Assembly: GCF_003945595.2 (NCBI RefSeq)
Contig: NW_024104096.1
Location: 2,971,501-3,035,500, forward strand
From: Pipra filicauda
Taxonomy: Eukaryota; Chordata; Aves; Passeriformes; Pipridae
Direction of reading: 5' to 3'
Length of the DNA stretch: 64,000 bases
Shown here: positions 35,084-48,000 of the stretch, piece after piece
Numbering within the stretch: the stretch's first letter is position 1
Layout: each line of letters begins with the position of its first letter
Position numbers and translations under genes: made by a program
Notes under the pieces: generated by a model
What the model was told of the DNA's origin: nothing
Seen by the model: only the letters and a program-made list of their open reading frames with translations
The model's database searches: none

Positions 35084-35900
35084 TGTACTGGGTTTATGTG
35101 GCAAGGTTTTGCTAGCAGGAGTGCTTGCAGGAGTGACTTAACTGAGAAGGTGCCAAAAGCCTCCCCTATGTTGGACAGAGTCAATTCCAGCCAGCTCCAA
35201 GATGGAACCAAAAGCCACTGGCCAAAGCTGAGTCAATCAGTGATAGTGGTGGCACCTTTGTGATTTCATATTTAAGAAAGAGTAAAGAACAGCAGTTGGG
35301 AGAGAGGAATAAGAATATGAGTGAAACAGGCCTACTGATACCAAGACTGGCGAAGAAAAAGAGGCTGCGGATGCTACAGGCGCTGGAGTAAAGGTTTTCC
35401 TGCAATCCATGGTGAAGATTGTGGGGATGCTGGTTGCCCCCTGTAGACGGTGGAGCAGATATCAACCTGCAGGCTGTGGAGAATCCCAGGCTGCAGCAGG
35501 TGGATGTGCCCTGGAGGAATCTGGAGCCCATGGAAAGCCAACATCGGAGCAGACTCCTGGAAGGACCCACAGCCTATGGAGAGGAGCCCTTGCTGGACAA
35601 GGTTTTCTGGCAGGACCTGTGGCCTGTGGGATTCCATGCTGGAACAGACTGTGCCTGAAGGACTGAACCCCGTAGAAAGGACCCATGATGTAGCATTTCT
35701 TGAAGAAATGCCTGTGAGAAGGACCCACATTGGAGTAGTTCGTGAAGAACCATATCCTATGGGTGGGACCCTCCCTGGAGCAGGGGAGCAGCATGAAGAG
35801 AAAGGAGTGACAGACACAAAGTGTAATGAACTCACTGCACCCCCATTTCCTGACACCATGTGCTGCCTGGGGAGGAAAAGGGAGAAATATTTTTTCTTAA
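35084..35900 (+). mobile_element. LTR of an avian endogenous retrovirus, 3'-truncated
   Basis: The start 'tgtactgggtttatgtggca' and the following 'aggttttgctagcaggagtg', 'ccagccagctccaagatgga' and 'tttcatatttaagaaagagt' are landmarks of an LTR family widespread in neoavian birds. The middle (35400-35780) is an internal degenerate tandem array. Its unit is roughly 40-50 bases, with recurring 'ggaccca...tggagcag...ctg-aggac...ccc-tgg' words. After 'tgctgcctggggaggaaaag' near 35875 the sequence fades and the usual 3' part (ending in CA) is missing. Overlapping frames here of up to 190 codons (35450-36022) arise from the repeat and from GC-rich composition. Confidence 0.85.
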
Positions 35901-38900
35901 GTGACTGTATACATATTTACCTTTTTATTGACATGGAAATCTACATAGATCTTGAGTGCATTTTTCCTTTTTCACTATTTTTGTACACCAGGAAACCATT
36001 TGGCCCTAAGAAAATACAGTAGCCAAGTTGCAGCTGCTTGAAGCATTTTCCCATTAAATGTAATAGCACTAAAGTGGAAGTGCCAAGGGCCATTATGCAC
36101 TGACAGCATAGTCAAGAAAAGTACCCATCTGCAGAAAACATGCAGCAAGGTAGAAACAGGGCAATGAAATAACCATGAAAGCAGTTGGAGCCTCAGGACA
36201 AGAAAAACAAGTGATTTGCTGCAGTGCTTAACAACAAAAGGCGAGATTTGAACAGTTATTTGGTCTTTCATAGTTACAAGTGTAGTATGGAGTGAGCAAT
36301 ATTGCCTTTGGCACAGATCCCTCTCCCCACTGTAATGTTCTCTTCCTCTCTAGAAATCCAGATCCCCACATGTGCAATCATTGCCTCATCACGAGAAATA
36401 AGAACTGAACCACAAAAGGCTGTTCGTATATGAATCCTCTACGCCTCAGCTCTTAATGTAATAACAAAATTCCTTAAAAGGAGCTAAATCAGAAAAGCAA
36501 AAGCAATGTGCAAAGCCAAAGCACCAAAAATTTTATCTTTAGAGCAGTGCTGAATAGAAGCAGTTGTTAAAAGTAGAAGCCTCATTAAATGAATGTTCTA
36601 GCTCCTGCTTTACATGGTATATTAGTAGCACCTGCTATACCTGAAATCTTATTGTTCACTAACATATCAGTTAGACAAAGAAGCATATATTGGTTTTGGT
36701 TGTGCCTTTTCTTGTGTATTCAACGCTATCTGTCATATTGTTGACTGTGATATGAAAGTTCATATATGGTCAAGCACAAGGTTGCAGAATGGAGAAAACA
36801 GGATAAATAGTAGTTTAGAGTACAGCTGAAGAGGGAAAATAGCAGTTTACATCTTTTTAAGTCTTTTCTGAGAGTGAAAATGCTGGTGTAATAAAGGAAT
36901 GGAAGTTGCATGAATAAATATTTACTAAAAGAGAGACTAAATTTTGCTTAGAGCAAAACCTGATTTTTTCTACCTGTGATATAGTGAATTTTAGTAGATC
37001 AATCATCCTGTCCTACCAGTTTGAATTCCCTATTATTTTAATCAGCACTACTAGAATCACACAGTAGAGTTTTTTAGCATCAGTGAGCATTGTCTTTTAT
37101 TGGTCCCCAAACCTGTTGCACAAATGGTGAAGTACCACACAATGCCTTAAATAAATAAAAAAAAAAATAAAGCACGCATCCTTATCTCTCTCAGCTTTTT
37201 CTTCAATAACTTCTTAAAATATGTACCTTGAATCCATCAAATGCTCAGCAATTGATTAGAAGGTGCATCTAATTTTCTTGAGTAGCTGAAGAATTGCTTT
37301 GAACAGTATAGTTTGCACGATTTAAAACCATAGTGGCTCATTATTAGTCCTTAGCATTTTCATCAGATAACAGTAGCTTTTACTTCCACTTTTCCTATTC
37401 AGTCTAGCTGTTCTCTCTCCTCTTAAATGCTGCTCTTTCTCTGTGGTTTGGATCTTGTTAAGTTCCTCTTTCAGATTCTGATGTCTATCCAGATCATTAT
37501 TACTACATCGCCTTGTTATTTAATTCTCACCTGCTCTCCATCTTGTTTTTATCTCTCTTCCCTCTACTTTTTCAGAAAAAAAAAAAAAAAAAAGAAAAAA
37601 AAGAAGGAAAAAAAGGACACACCAATATGAAACACAATCCCAAATATCTTAAAAAATGTGCAAATGAAAGACTACCTATTAACTGAAACTCAGATGCCCA
37701 CCCATACATGTGAATTGTAGGGAAATAAAAATAAAACTCTTTCAGAAATACATGTCTTTAGCAATACATTACTGCAACAGCAGTGGACTAAAAAGGAATT
37801 TGGCAGTAAGTAGCAAGCTCTTGTTCAAAATATTTGTATGGTTAAAGTCCAAGTTTACAAAATATCATAAACAAAATAGTGTACACATTAACCAGGATTT
37901 TGCTGTGGTTTTGTGTGCTTTGTTTCAATGACCAATGACAGTAGTTGATTAGTTGAGTATAAAGCAAGGAATTGAAATGCAAAGTGACGTAAATAAAAAG
38001 AACTAATCCCTGTCAGGGTTCTCAGGAAAAGAATTTGAAAAAAGCAGTTGAAATATAGGATTTTTAATTTTTTTTTTGAGAAAAGGACGAGTATCCAGTG
38101 AATTAAAGCCACTAGTATACCTTTCCAGCCCATCGTAATGTGTGTGCACAGTCCTGTGATCTGAAGACAGTGGGTATGACTCAGAAAGCCTGTCCCTCAG
38201 AAAGCTTGTGAGACTGCTCCTGGATTGAAGTGATTTGAAATTAATAGGGTTCAGGAGACGATGGCGTCTCTTTCTGATCCCTACCTTAGATCTGAGCTGC
38301 TCTTAGGAACAAGTCTACCAAAGGAAGTCCTGTGTTACAACTATCTTTTTGTTCTCCCTTGTTCAGTTCACCCAGAATGCTACATGAGACAAGCAGGGGC
38401 ACTACTTCTGTGAAACAGTGAGTAGCCCAGTAGTGTTCAGTCAGTCCTGTGTGATGTGAAATTATGTTACACTCAGACTGAGAAGTGAAACTTCTGAAAA
38501 ACAGCACATCCTGCCTACTGATTCTACATTTCAGTTTAATATCATTAAATTTCTGAAATAAAATTATTCTAAATGATTGCACAATTAATAACTGTACTGT
38601 TCAGCAATACAAAAATATAAACTGCAAAGCCAGGAAGTGTGATCTAATCTTCCACAGAACAATTTGACCTAGGTCAGAACTAGGCAGCGCTTTTCCATTC
38701 TCAAGAAATTCTAGTCGCCTGTAATTATTGTAACCTTTTGTTAATCTTCACAGCGAAAATATTTTTATATACTCAAACCATAATTCAGCATTATATTCAA
38801 TCATATAATTAATTTGCATTGTCATTAAAGGATTTTCTGCGTGCTTAAAGTTAAGTAGCTGTTTAAGTAGTAAGCAAAGAGAAGGAACAAAACCTTAAAG

Positions 38901-39714
38901 TGAATATAAAAAAACCCCAATGTTTTAAACAGAATATATAATAAGACAATGAAACCTTCTGCCACAAGACCTTACACTTCAGATTTCTTTTTATACAATT
39001 TCAAAGAGACTAGACAAGCCATGTAAAAACAATCCCTGTAAGTTTTTTTCTTAATATTTTAATCAAATAATAATAATAAAAAACTTCCTATTGAACCTCC
39101 ATTTTCTGGAGTCAAAAGATTTATACATTGAGGAAGTTCCACTCTGTGCTTACCCTGTTCTTGTATTCTGCTCAGAGCATCTTTCAGCCACAGCCAAAAT
39201 CTGTGAAGCTAGAAGAATTGTTATATTAGTGAGTTATTTGGCCTTGTAATGGGCACAACACTACCTTCCTGTTGTTGTATTGGTGATTTAATTACAATTA
39301 CCAGCACAGAGATCTTCAGAAATTAAAAACTCCAGTCCTTGTCTACAGGAGAGATTTAATTTACATTCTTCTCTTATTCACTGCCTTTACTTGTGTGGTT
39401 TTAGAAAGTAATATAACATCTCACCTTACTTTAAAAATTATTACATTTGACTGATCTTACTATTTATTTTCTTTTACTGATATATTTTTCCTTATATAGA
39501 TTGTTTGGATATTGATGTGTTCAAGGACGTATTCTTCATGGGCGGGGGTAGATATACCTCACTTATAATCTTGTGCATTTGTTCTCCCTTAAATGCATGA
39601 CAACATAGTGCTGTGGATAATTAAGTACTTTAAAAATATTTTTGTATTAAATTTATTGTGCAGGTTATACTTTTCATTAAACTCCTTTTTCAGCTTTCTG
39701 ATCAGTGTAAACAG
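35901..39714. other. AT-rich unique DNA, no gene seen
   Basis: No supported gene. A 40-base A-rich run is at 37577-37616. Frames such as 37427-37630 end in lysine runs from this tract. The frame 38286-38582 (98 codons, minus) has no recognisable motif. Confidence 0.4.
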
Positions 39715-39950
39715 AATGACAGAGCATCTGAGGGAAGGGATATCTGAAGGTCACTTGACACAACCCTCTTGCTTACACGGGGTCATCCAGAGCTGATTGC
39801 TTAGGACCATGTCTAGATGATTTTTTTAACATGTGCAAGAAGGGAGACTCCACAAATTCTCTGTACAACTTGTGCCAAGCTCACTCACCCTCCCAGTGAA
39901 AGAATGGTTCCTGATGTCCAGAGGCATCTTCCTGTGTTTCAGTTTGGTCC
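39715..39950 (-). mobile_element. CR1 LINE 3' end fragment, older subfamily
   Basis: On the plus strand the order 'aatgacagagcatctgaggg', 'ggaccatgtctagatgattt', 'aagggagactccacaaattc', 'gttcctgatgtccagaggca' and 'cttcctgtgtttcagtttg' follows the reverse-complement layout of a CR1 3' end of the type that carries 'gagggagactccacaacctc'. It stops abruptly at 39950, where the next CR1 begins. Confidence 0.8.
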
Positions 39951-39951
39951 C

Positions 39952-40556
39952 AGAACTACAGAATATGCTGAGCTGGAAGGGGCCCACAAGGATCATCAGA
40001 TCCAACCCTTAGCCCTGAATGGGACCATCCCCAAGAGTCACACCACGTGCCTGAGAGTATCATTCAAACTCTTTAACTCCTTCAGGCTTGGTGCTGTGAC
40101 CACTTCCTTGGGGAGCCTGTTCCAATGCCGAACCACCCTCTGGGGGAAGAACTTCTTCCTAATATCCAAACTAAGCCTCCCCTGACACAACTTCAGCCCA
40201 TTCCCTCAGGTCCTATCACTGGTCACCACAGAGAAAAGATCAGTGTCTGCCCCTCCTCTTCCCCTCATGAGGAGGTTGTAACAGCAATGTGGTCTCCCTC
40301 AGTCTCCTCCAGGCTGAATAGAATAAGTGCCCTCAGTCACTCCTCATCCTGCCACTTGGCACCATTGAAAGGAGCCTGATCCCATCCTCTCTGCACCCTC
40401 CCTGCAAGTGGTTATGCATGTTAGGATTCTCCTTAATCTCCACTTCTCCAGGCTGTGTAGTCTCAGCTCTCCCAGCTTTTCTTCAAATGTGAGGTTCTCC
40501 AGTTTCTTAATTTTCTTAGGGGCTCTGTGCTGGACTCTCTTCAGCAAACAAGAACT
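39952..40556 (-). mobile_element. CR1 LINE, 5'-truncated, directly abutting another CR1
   Basis: It begins (plus strand) with 'agaactacagaatatgctga' and 'gctggaaggggcccacaagg', a CR1 terminus. The minus-strand frame 40344-40547 has the ORF2 end-region motif LEKWRLRR preceded by RVQHRAPKKIKKLE. Nearer the terminus 'acttcttcctaatatcc' corresponds to the conserved IRKxFF part. It follows the fragment at 39715-39950 without a gap. Confidence 0.9.
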
Positions 40557-41549
40557 GTCAAAGTCATTTTGAAGCTCAAAGGTGGAAGGTAAATTCCTAA
40601 CTTTCTTAAGCTCTCTTGAAAATCCTGTAGACCCCTACTTTTAGACATCTAAATTCCTCTAAGTGTCCTTAGTATTTAATTAAAATTATACTGAGTTCAA
40701 AAGAAGGTTTTTAGTCATGTGGCCTATCTACATTGATAAGTAAACTTTCTTTTTTCTTCTTTTCTGCAAAGTAAGTAGCATACAATATGAAAACTATACA
40801 GTATTTAAGATGACAACTTTCTTAACATGAGAAAACAACTGAATACGTTTTTATAGGGAAAGTGTCTTTACGACTTAGACATAATATCTATAATATTTTA
40901 CACAGTTCTGCCCATTTTCATAGTAATATTAATGGCAAAAAATCAATTCTAATTCCTAATTGCTAAGGCTAGGGGGTATAATCCTTTGCTGAAGAACAAC
41001 ATGAAGTAAATCAAGCCTTTAAGTGTCTAGCTGTGAATGTAACCATTGCAACTTCATTGTATTTTGATTAAATTAATTCTTCCTCTCTTGGTTTTCACAA
41101 AAATAATGGGTAAGGTTTTTCTCAGATAAGATGATGAGTATATCATTTCTATATCTATGCAGTTTTTTACATAGTGTAGTCTCTGAATGTAATTAATATT
41201 TATACAATACCTGTTAGCACAAGAATATCTTTCATAGTTTAGCAGCTCTAAATAACACATTATTTGTGGCATAGTCTAGGGATTGTATTTTATAGAATTT
41301 AGGTTAGGAAGATAAAATAATTTTCTCAAACTAATAAACAGATGAGAATGAAAAGTATCTGGAATACAGGTTTTTGGGTTTCTTTGAAGTGTATATTTTT
41401 ATTTTTAGTTGACTGGATTTGAGTAGAACTTGCCGTTCTTTCTACTAACAACTTTACCTGTGCCAAAGCTTTCCATCCAATGACTTCTGAAGAACTCTTC
41501 AAATTTTTTTTCATGCAGTCTACTCTATCTCTTTCAGTGTACACTAAAT
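40557..41549. other. Unique AT-rich DNA, no gene seen
   Basis: Nothing recognisable is seen. Confidence 0.4.
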
Positions 41550-42098
41550 CATAGAATCATAGAATTTGCTGAGTTGGAAGGGACTCACTGGGATCACCAA
41601 GTCCAATTCCTGGCCCTGTGCAGGGCACCCCAAGAATCACACCATGTGCCTGAGAGTGTTGTCCAAACACTTGAACTCTGTCAGGCTTGGTGTTGTGACC
41701 ACTTCCCTGGGAAGCCTGTTCCAGTGCTCAACTACCCTTTGGGTGAAAAACCTTTTCCTGATATTCAACCTAAACCTCCCCTGACTCAGCTTCATGCCGT
41801 TTCCTTGGGTCCTGTCACTGAGAGTGAGAATGAAGAGGTCAGTACCTGCCCCTCCACTTTCCCTCATGAGGAAGTTGAAACTACAGTGAGGTCTTCTCTT
41901 CTCCAGGCTGAACAAACCAAGTGGCTTCAGCTTGTCCTCATGAGGCTTCCCCTCCAGATCCTTCCTCTTGGTCTCCTCTCAATCCTCTTTAATAGCATAA
42001 TGTCTTTTTTATATTGTGGTGCCCAAAATTGCACACAAGTATTCGAGGTGAGGCCACAGCAGTGCAGCGTAGAGCAGGACAATCACTTCCTCTGACCA
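41550..42098 (-). mobile_element. CR1 LINE, 5'-truncated, ORF2 C-terminal region
   Basis: It opens with CATAGAATCATAGAATTTGC (plus strand). Minus-strand frames encode CR1 ORF2 pieces in order. VIVLLYAALLWPHLEYL is in 42009-42269, and [13 protein letters not shown] with RFRLNIRKRFFTQ is in 41637-41915. The two parts now lie in different frames, so the element is broken by frameshifts. The 5' truncation is near 42098, after 'gagcaggacaatcacttcct'. Confidence 0.92.
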
Positions 42099-44367
42099 GA
42101 AGTTGAAGTGACAGCAGCCCACTACTGGAATTCTTCTGGGAGTATTTACTATAACTTGGTGTCTGGCAATTTCATGCCATCTTGACTCTTCAAGCAAGAA
42201 TTGTGATTTGTGTAACTTGGTTTTAAATGGTACGGCTTTTGAGACAGCTATCTTAAGGGTTGACTGCATGCTTAAATTTGTTCTTTGACTGTAAAAAGAT
42301 GCAATGCCTTTTTTAAGTGTTGTCCTTGTAGTATTTGAGAGGAAATGTTTGTCAAGTGATGTGCCTTTAAATGTTTCAAGTAGATGGATAAGCTTGAGAA
42401 ATCCATTGGAAACTATCCCCAGAGTGCATTTACTATTTGTACATCAAATCGAAAGGTCTGCTTTTAAAACAGACATTGTAAATCCTGAGATACAAAGCAA
42501 GTATTGCTTTTCTGCTTAGTTTCATGGCTTCAGCAAGTTCCTGGGAACATTTAGCAAAACAGTCATGGTAAATTATACAGGTATATTTTGGTTAATTCTT
42601 ACTGAGAAAGCTTTGCAGTTTAAACTGATTCATGTGGTATGGATATTGGCACAGCTATGCTGATTGCACTGAAAGCTTTTTTCCTATAGTTTTCATTGAC
42701 TATATATATGTTAAAGAGACTCAGTGTTTGATATATCGGTTTTCCTCCAAAAAATTACTGTAGCCTCTATTGTTCTGTTGTCCTTTTCAAATGGGGCTGA
42801 TATCTCAGTTTCAGACTCCTTCAGAATGCTCAGAAGAATTAATTCTCAAGCAAATGTTAAGATTGAAAATCAGTATATTTTCCTGTGCTGGAAAACAGTA
42901 CTCTGAAACACACTGCTTATCTGCACAATGACATTCAAAGGTAAAGAAACATAATACAAAATTAAAAAAAAAGTATATTCCATTTTGAGCCTCCATATCC
43001 TCTATCTCCTTTCCTGTGCTGGAAGACACATTAGGATGTTTAAGACAGCAAGATTTTGGGGGTTTTGTGTGTGTTTTGTTTGGTTGCTTGTTTCTTTCCC
43101 TGTTCATGTTTTTTAGTTTTTCTTTGGGATTGGAGAGATCATTTGGGTAGGACAGAGCACACAGGAATTCACCAGTGAGGTTCATGTGCAGCTGGTGTAC
43201 TGTAAGTTGCCCACCCTGTAAATTGCCCTTACATGAGGGAGTGCAATTGGAACCACGCCAGTGTTTGAGCACCTTCAATGATTTTCACTTAAAACCACAG
43301 GATGGCAGCCGTGAGGAAGATATGGCAATATAGCTTTTCTTTTTACCCCATAGTATGATTTACTGAGGTAAGAACAGCTTTTACTCTCAGTGCTTAGCCA
43401 GTATATTTATAGACACATAGTCAGATTGGAATGGTTTGTTTAGTGAAGCTGAATGGGTTACGCCCTTTTGGATTTTTTTTTTCCTATGAGAATAACAATG
43501 GTAACAGCTTTGAAGAAGTTTTTCAGGTAACCATGCAGTTTTTCCAAACCATGCAAGCCAGAAGATGTATAAAATCAGAATGTCACAATTCCCATGGCAG
43601 CGGAACTACGGCTCTCAGATTTTCCTATTAGGAACAGGGCGGTCAGTCATATTTCTGGTTAGGATTCCTGAATTCTGTATTTAGTTCTAACTAAGCAAGG
43701 ATTGCTATTCTGGCTCATCTTCTTCTGGAAGGCTCCCTCTTTGTTCACAAATGGGGTGATGGAGTAGATAATACTGACCACGGTGTGACTGTAGATAGTA
43801 TATATTTTTTCTTTTTTAAAATCCTCTTTTACTTGCCAAAAAGCCAACCATGTATTCATGTTGTACATTAATAAAAATTGTATTTGTCTTGGGCATTTTA
43901 CAATTTAGGGCTGCAGATCACATAACCTCTTTAAATAATGCCTGAATTCAAATCTATTTTTATTGCCAATGATGCTGGTAAATCTAAGCACAGGCCAAGG
44001 TTACAAATGAACTTCAGTTTATCAGGAGTCAAAGTAAAGAGTAATACAGGGATAAACAGTTGTCCACTGAAACTAGAGAAACTGAACTTAAACAGCATTC
44101 TAAGGAAAACTTCAAGCTAATGGCACTTTCTCCGTGTATTCTGAGTTCTGACTGCATCCTCAGTTTAAAATGTTTGCATTTTAATTATTTGCCATACAAT
44201 AAGCTTATAGGTTGGCGCCCCAGATCTACATTCATGATTATGGCAGCATTCTAAAAAGTCTTGGTCAATCTTTGTGTGAAAGAGCTACAACTATCAATGC
44301 TGAGGATTGCAAAATATTTGGCAGTTCTTACAGGAATATCTAAGCAATATACTACAGTGTAGCATAT
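42099..44367. other. Unique DNA, no gene seen
   Basis: No gene or repeat is recognised. The frame 42811-43278 (155 codons, minus) is the longest, contains low-complexity KPNKTHTKPPK-type sequence over a T/G-rich tract, and looks fortuitous. Confidence 0.4.
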
Positions 44368-45012
44368 CATAGAATCACAGAATATGCTGAGTTGGAAGGG
44401 ACTCATCAGGATCATTGAGTCCAACTCCTGGCAGGACATCCCAAGAATCGCACCATGTGACTGAGAGTGTTATCCAGACTCTTCTTGAACTCTGTCAGGC
44501 TTGATTGAACTCTGTCAGGCTGTGACCACTTCCCTGGAGAGCCTATTCCAGTGGTCAACCACCCTCCGAGTGAAAAATCTTTTCCCAATATCCAACCTAA
44601 ACCTCTTCTGACTCAGCTTCATGTCATTTCCTTGAGTCCTGTCACTGGTCATGACAGAGAAGATCAGTGTCTGCCTCTCCTCTTCCCCACATGAGGAAGT
44701 TGTAACTGCGACGAGGTCTCCTCTCAGTCTCCTCTTCTCCAGGCTGAACAGACCAAGTGCCCTCAGCTAGTCCTCATACGACTTCCCCTCCAGACCCTTC
44801 GCCATCCTTATGGCCTCCTTTGGACACTCTCTAATAGCTTAATATCTTATATTGCAGTGCCCAAAACTGCCACAATATTCAAGGTGAGGCTGCCCCAGTG
44901 CAGAGCAGAGTGGGACAATCCCCTCCCTCGACTGCCTGATGCCCCTCAGGACAGAGTTGGCCCTCCTGGCTGCCAGGGCACTGCTGACTCATATTCAACT
45001 TGCCGTTGATGC
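44368..45012 (-). mobile_element. CR1 LINE 3' end with a small internal duplication
   Basis: It starts with CATAGAATCACAG and 'tgagttggaagggactcatc'. It continues through the usual 'cagcttcatgtcatttcctt' and 'ctccaggctgaacagaccaa', and ends with 'ctcctggctgccagggcact' and 'catattcaacttgccgttga'. The word 'ttgaactctgtcaggcttga' at 44484 is partly repeated at 44504 ('ttgaactctgtcaggct'), a 20-base duplication not found in the other copies here. The reading frame is broken. Confidence 0.9.
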
Positions 45013-48000
45013 ATATGGACAATTCAAAATTATATGGTATTTCAAATTAGTGATACAAGTTTTCTCTTATATCAAATGTAAGCTGTATTTGAAAATAACT
45101 TGGGGAATGTGTTTAGTGCAAAAAAGCAAACTCAAACAGGTTCTACTTCATTATTGTTGCTATAACATGGTCTGTCCAGTGGGAGAGAGACCTTTTTTCC
45201 CTTCAGTGTCATGATAAGCATAACTATACTGTGCTTTCATCAGCTTGATTCAAAACACTTTGACAGTCCTGTTTCATTAGCTGGAAAAATAAAATAATCA
45301 CTACGGATAATAAATCACCATTTCCTGTAAAGAACAGAGTAAAAAGAAAATGAGTACTTATAGAGCTCAACACAGTATCTCTCTTGATTTAAGAGAAAAT
45401 TCAGACCTTTTGCTCTGAGCCTCTTGTTTAGGCACAGAGTGAGGCAAAGCATATATTCTATTCAAACACCAGCATCACATCATGCTCCACTGACATATGA
45501 TTTTCCACTGGAAAATCTCCCTGCAATAAGTTAAGATGTGACAGAATTCCTAGTTTAGCCATTGTTGTAACCATATGTGAGGGTAACTTCCTAAGGGAGC
45601 CCTGGTTGGCAAAATGCAGCTGCTGTGGCTCAGACAGGTGTTTGCCCTTGGCAGCTTCAACTGAGGCAGTGGGGCTTTGCACAGAGGGCAGAACAGCCAG
45701 TGAGGGCACTGCAAAGTTTAAACCCCTGCATCTGATGAGAATCAGCACCTTCTTCACAAAACACATCACCATTCCTACCTAAATAGATGCAAGAAACAAC
45801 TGTCTTCTGAATTTTAACTTTTCATCATGTTCTACGGAGGAGAAAAACACCCAGCAACACAGTATTTGAAATGTAATGTAGATATTTAGACAACAAACAA
45901 TGCAAAATTTAAATGGACAGATAAATCCTAAGTTTAGGTACCCATAGTACATAAATTTGTTTACTAACTGAGGCCTCTAAAGTAGGAACCTACTTGTGGC
46001 AGATCCCCATCCAGTTATCGTGAGCGGACAATACATTTCAGCTGAATCCTTTATGGCAGTGCCTCTCTATCAGCTACAGGTAAAGGTAATGCCTTACATA
46101 GCTGCCCCAGTAAGGAAAGTAACAGTGGGTAAGATAACTGGTGGATCTGGAACTCCACTGATGTGTATACGGTCAAATGAAACAATAAATATATATATCT
46201 TTCTGTGATGCAGCAACAAATGAGTTTGTAGTTTTTTTCCAAAAAGTGTGCTTAGGAAGAAAAAAAAAAAGACAATAGTTTGATAAACTAGAAGCAAGAA
46301 GTAATGGTTTTATTAGTTTTACTTTGTTGCAATATTTAAAATGATGAATAAAGAGTACATTAAGAGTTTCTAAGTAGAGTGCCTCATATATGCCGTATTC
46401 AGAGGAATTATTTTCTCTGTTTCAAAAGACAGCCAAAATCCTTGTGAAATAAATACCAGTGAAACCATAGAAGGGTGCAAAAACTCATTTAGGTTGTTCA
46501 ATGTGTAATATAGTTTCGTGTTCATCCTACATTTAGTGTTTTAAAATTTGTCAAAACATTAATATCAGATTTTTCATTACATTTCTCTGTGTCATGTCAT
46601 AAGGATTTTTAGATTTTATTTTTATTTTTTAATTCCACTTTCGCAGAACATTTCAAAATATTAAAATTACTGAAGTAGGAGAATAACCAGCTCTATTGCC
46701 CTTTACTGCAGTATTTTGGCAACAGTGCTTATGACTCACAGCTAATAATGTTGAGTACAGAAGCTAATTGTGTGAAATGTTCCATTTCTTGGAATAGGGA
46801 CATTACATTTATTGTCATCTACTCTATTGGGTCTTGAAGTGAGGCTATTCTCTTTATAAAGGAACTATATCTGTATATTAATTTATTTTATCTTGTATGA
46901 GAGTAACATAGATTTATACATTGATTTGCATTCCTCAAAAGCTTTATGCGTGAACTTTTACTTCTTTTCTGATAAAAGTGAAAATTTTGCTGTTTCGTAG
47001 AAGTAACTAATTTCAATAGAATATACATGTTGACTTCTTTATTTGTAATACAGGACTCAACATTTCAAGATCAACACAAGGGAAATTCTTTCTTATGTAA
47101 AATCATGACTGATTATTTTTATTGCATTAGAGAGGGATTAAAATGCTTGGAAGATGGAAAATCAAGGAATAGTTTGGGGGGTGGTATTTTAGTTTTGTAT
47201 GTTTTTCATGCTTTTTTTTCCACGAGGCTAAAAATAAATGAAATGTGAAATTAGAGATGCCTAGAGAAAAATAAATTTTAAAACCTAAATCTTAAATGAA
47301 TAGTTCACATTGGGAAATTAAATTGTAACTTAATCTATTAAATATTTTCTCAGTATATCTCAACTCAAACTTATAGGAGGGAGGGAAGAAAAGAGATAGA
47401 ATAAGGAAGCTTGAATTTCAAATGTCTCTTCTAAAGAATATTTTTCATGGCATAAAAGGAATTGTTCAAATGTTTATGATTTCTGACAATTTAGTCTTAA
47501 TGACAAATAACAGCTTGAATTAGATACACTATCAATACATCATGAATCCAAGCTGCACAGTCTGTTTTATAACCTGATTTGGCAGATTCTGTCAAGCATA
47601 GTGTTTCCCAGCATGAGTCAGTGGACTGCTAATGGGAGCTTGTAAATACTTATTTGCTGGTCCTAACAATACTTGCTTAAAAATCAGAGTTTTTTTAGTT
47701 GCATTGGCCAGTTGGCTCTGGAATGTATTTTCTTGCTATAGTTTCATTAAAATATGCTTAACCTAAATACTGTGTCCACCAGCTGGCATCTAATTCCTGG
47801 GGTCTTCTGTTAAGCATGCTTGAAGTTGTGGGAGTGTAGAGACTGCTTTTGATGCAAATAGTCTGCAAGTTGCAGAAAAACACTTCTGTCTGGAGAAATA
47901 CAACTGTTTGCTGTCATAATATGCAGAAGGAATTGGCTGGGGATGAGTTCCTTCAGTGTGGCTGATTGCCATGATGTCTGGTACTAACCAAGTATTGCTA

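Noticed and set aside
35450..36022. 190-codon plus-strand frame and its minus-strand shadows
   Set aside because: They run through the internal tandem array of the truncated LTR and have no domain.
41574..42095. 173-codon plus-strand frame
   Set aside because: It is antisense to the CR1 ORF2 C-terminal region; the meaningful reading is on the minus strand.
42811..43278. 155-codon minus-strand frame
   Set aside because: There is no recognisable motif, it contains a low-complexity part over a T/G-rich tract, and no duplicated or conserved counterpart is visible.
45996..46208. Possible exon ending at a GTAAAG donor-like string
   Set aside because: Only weak splice-like context is present and no homology is recognised. 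It is kept as a note in the surrounding region and is not called.
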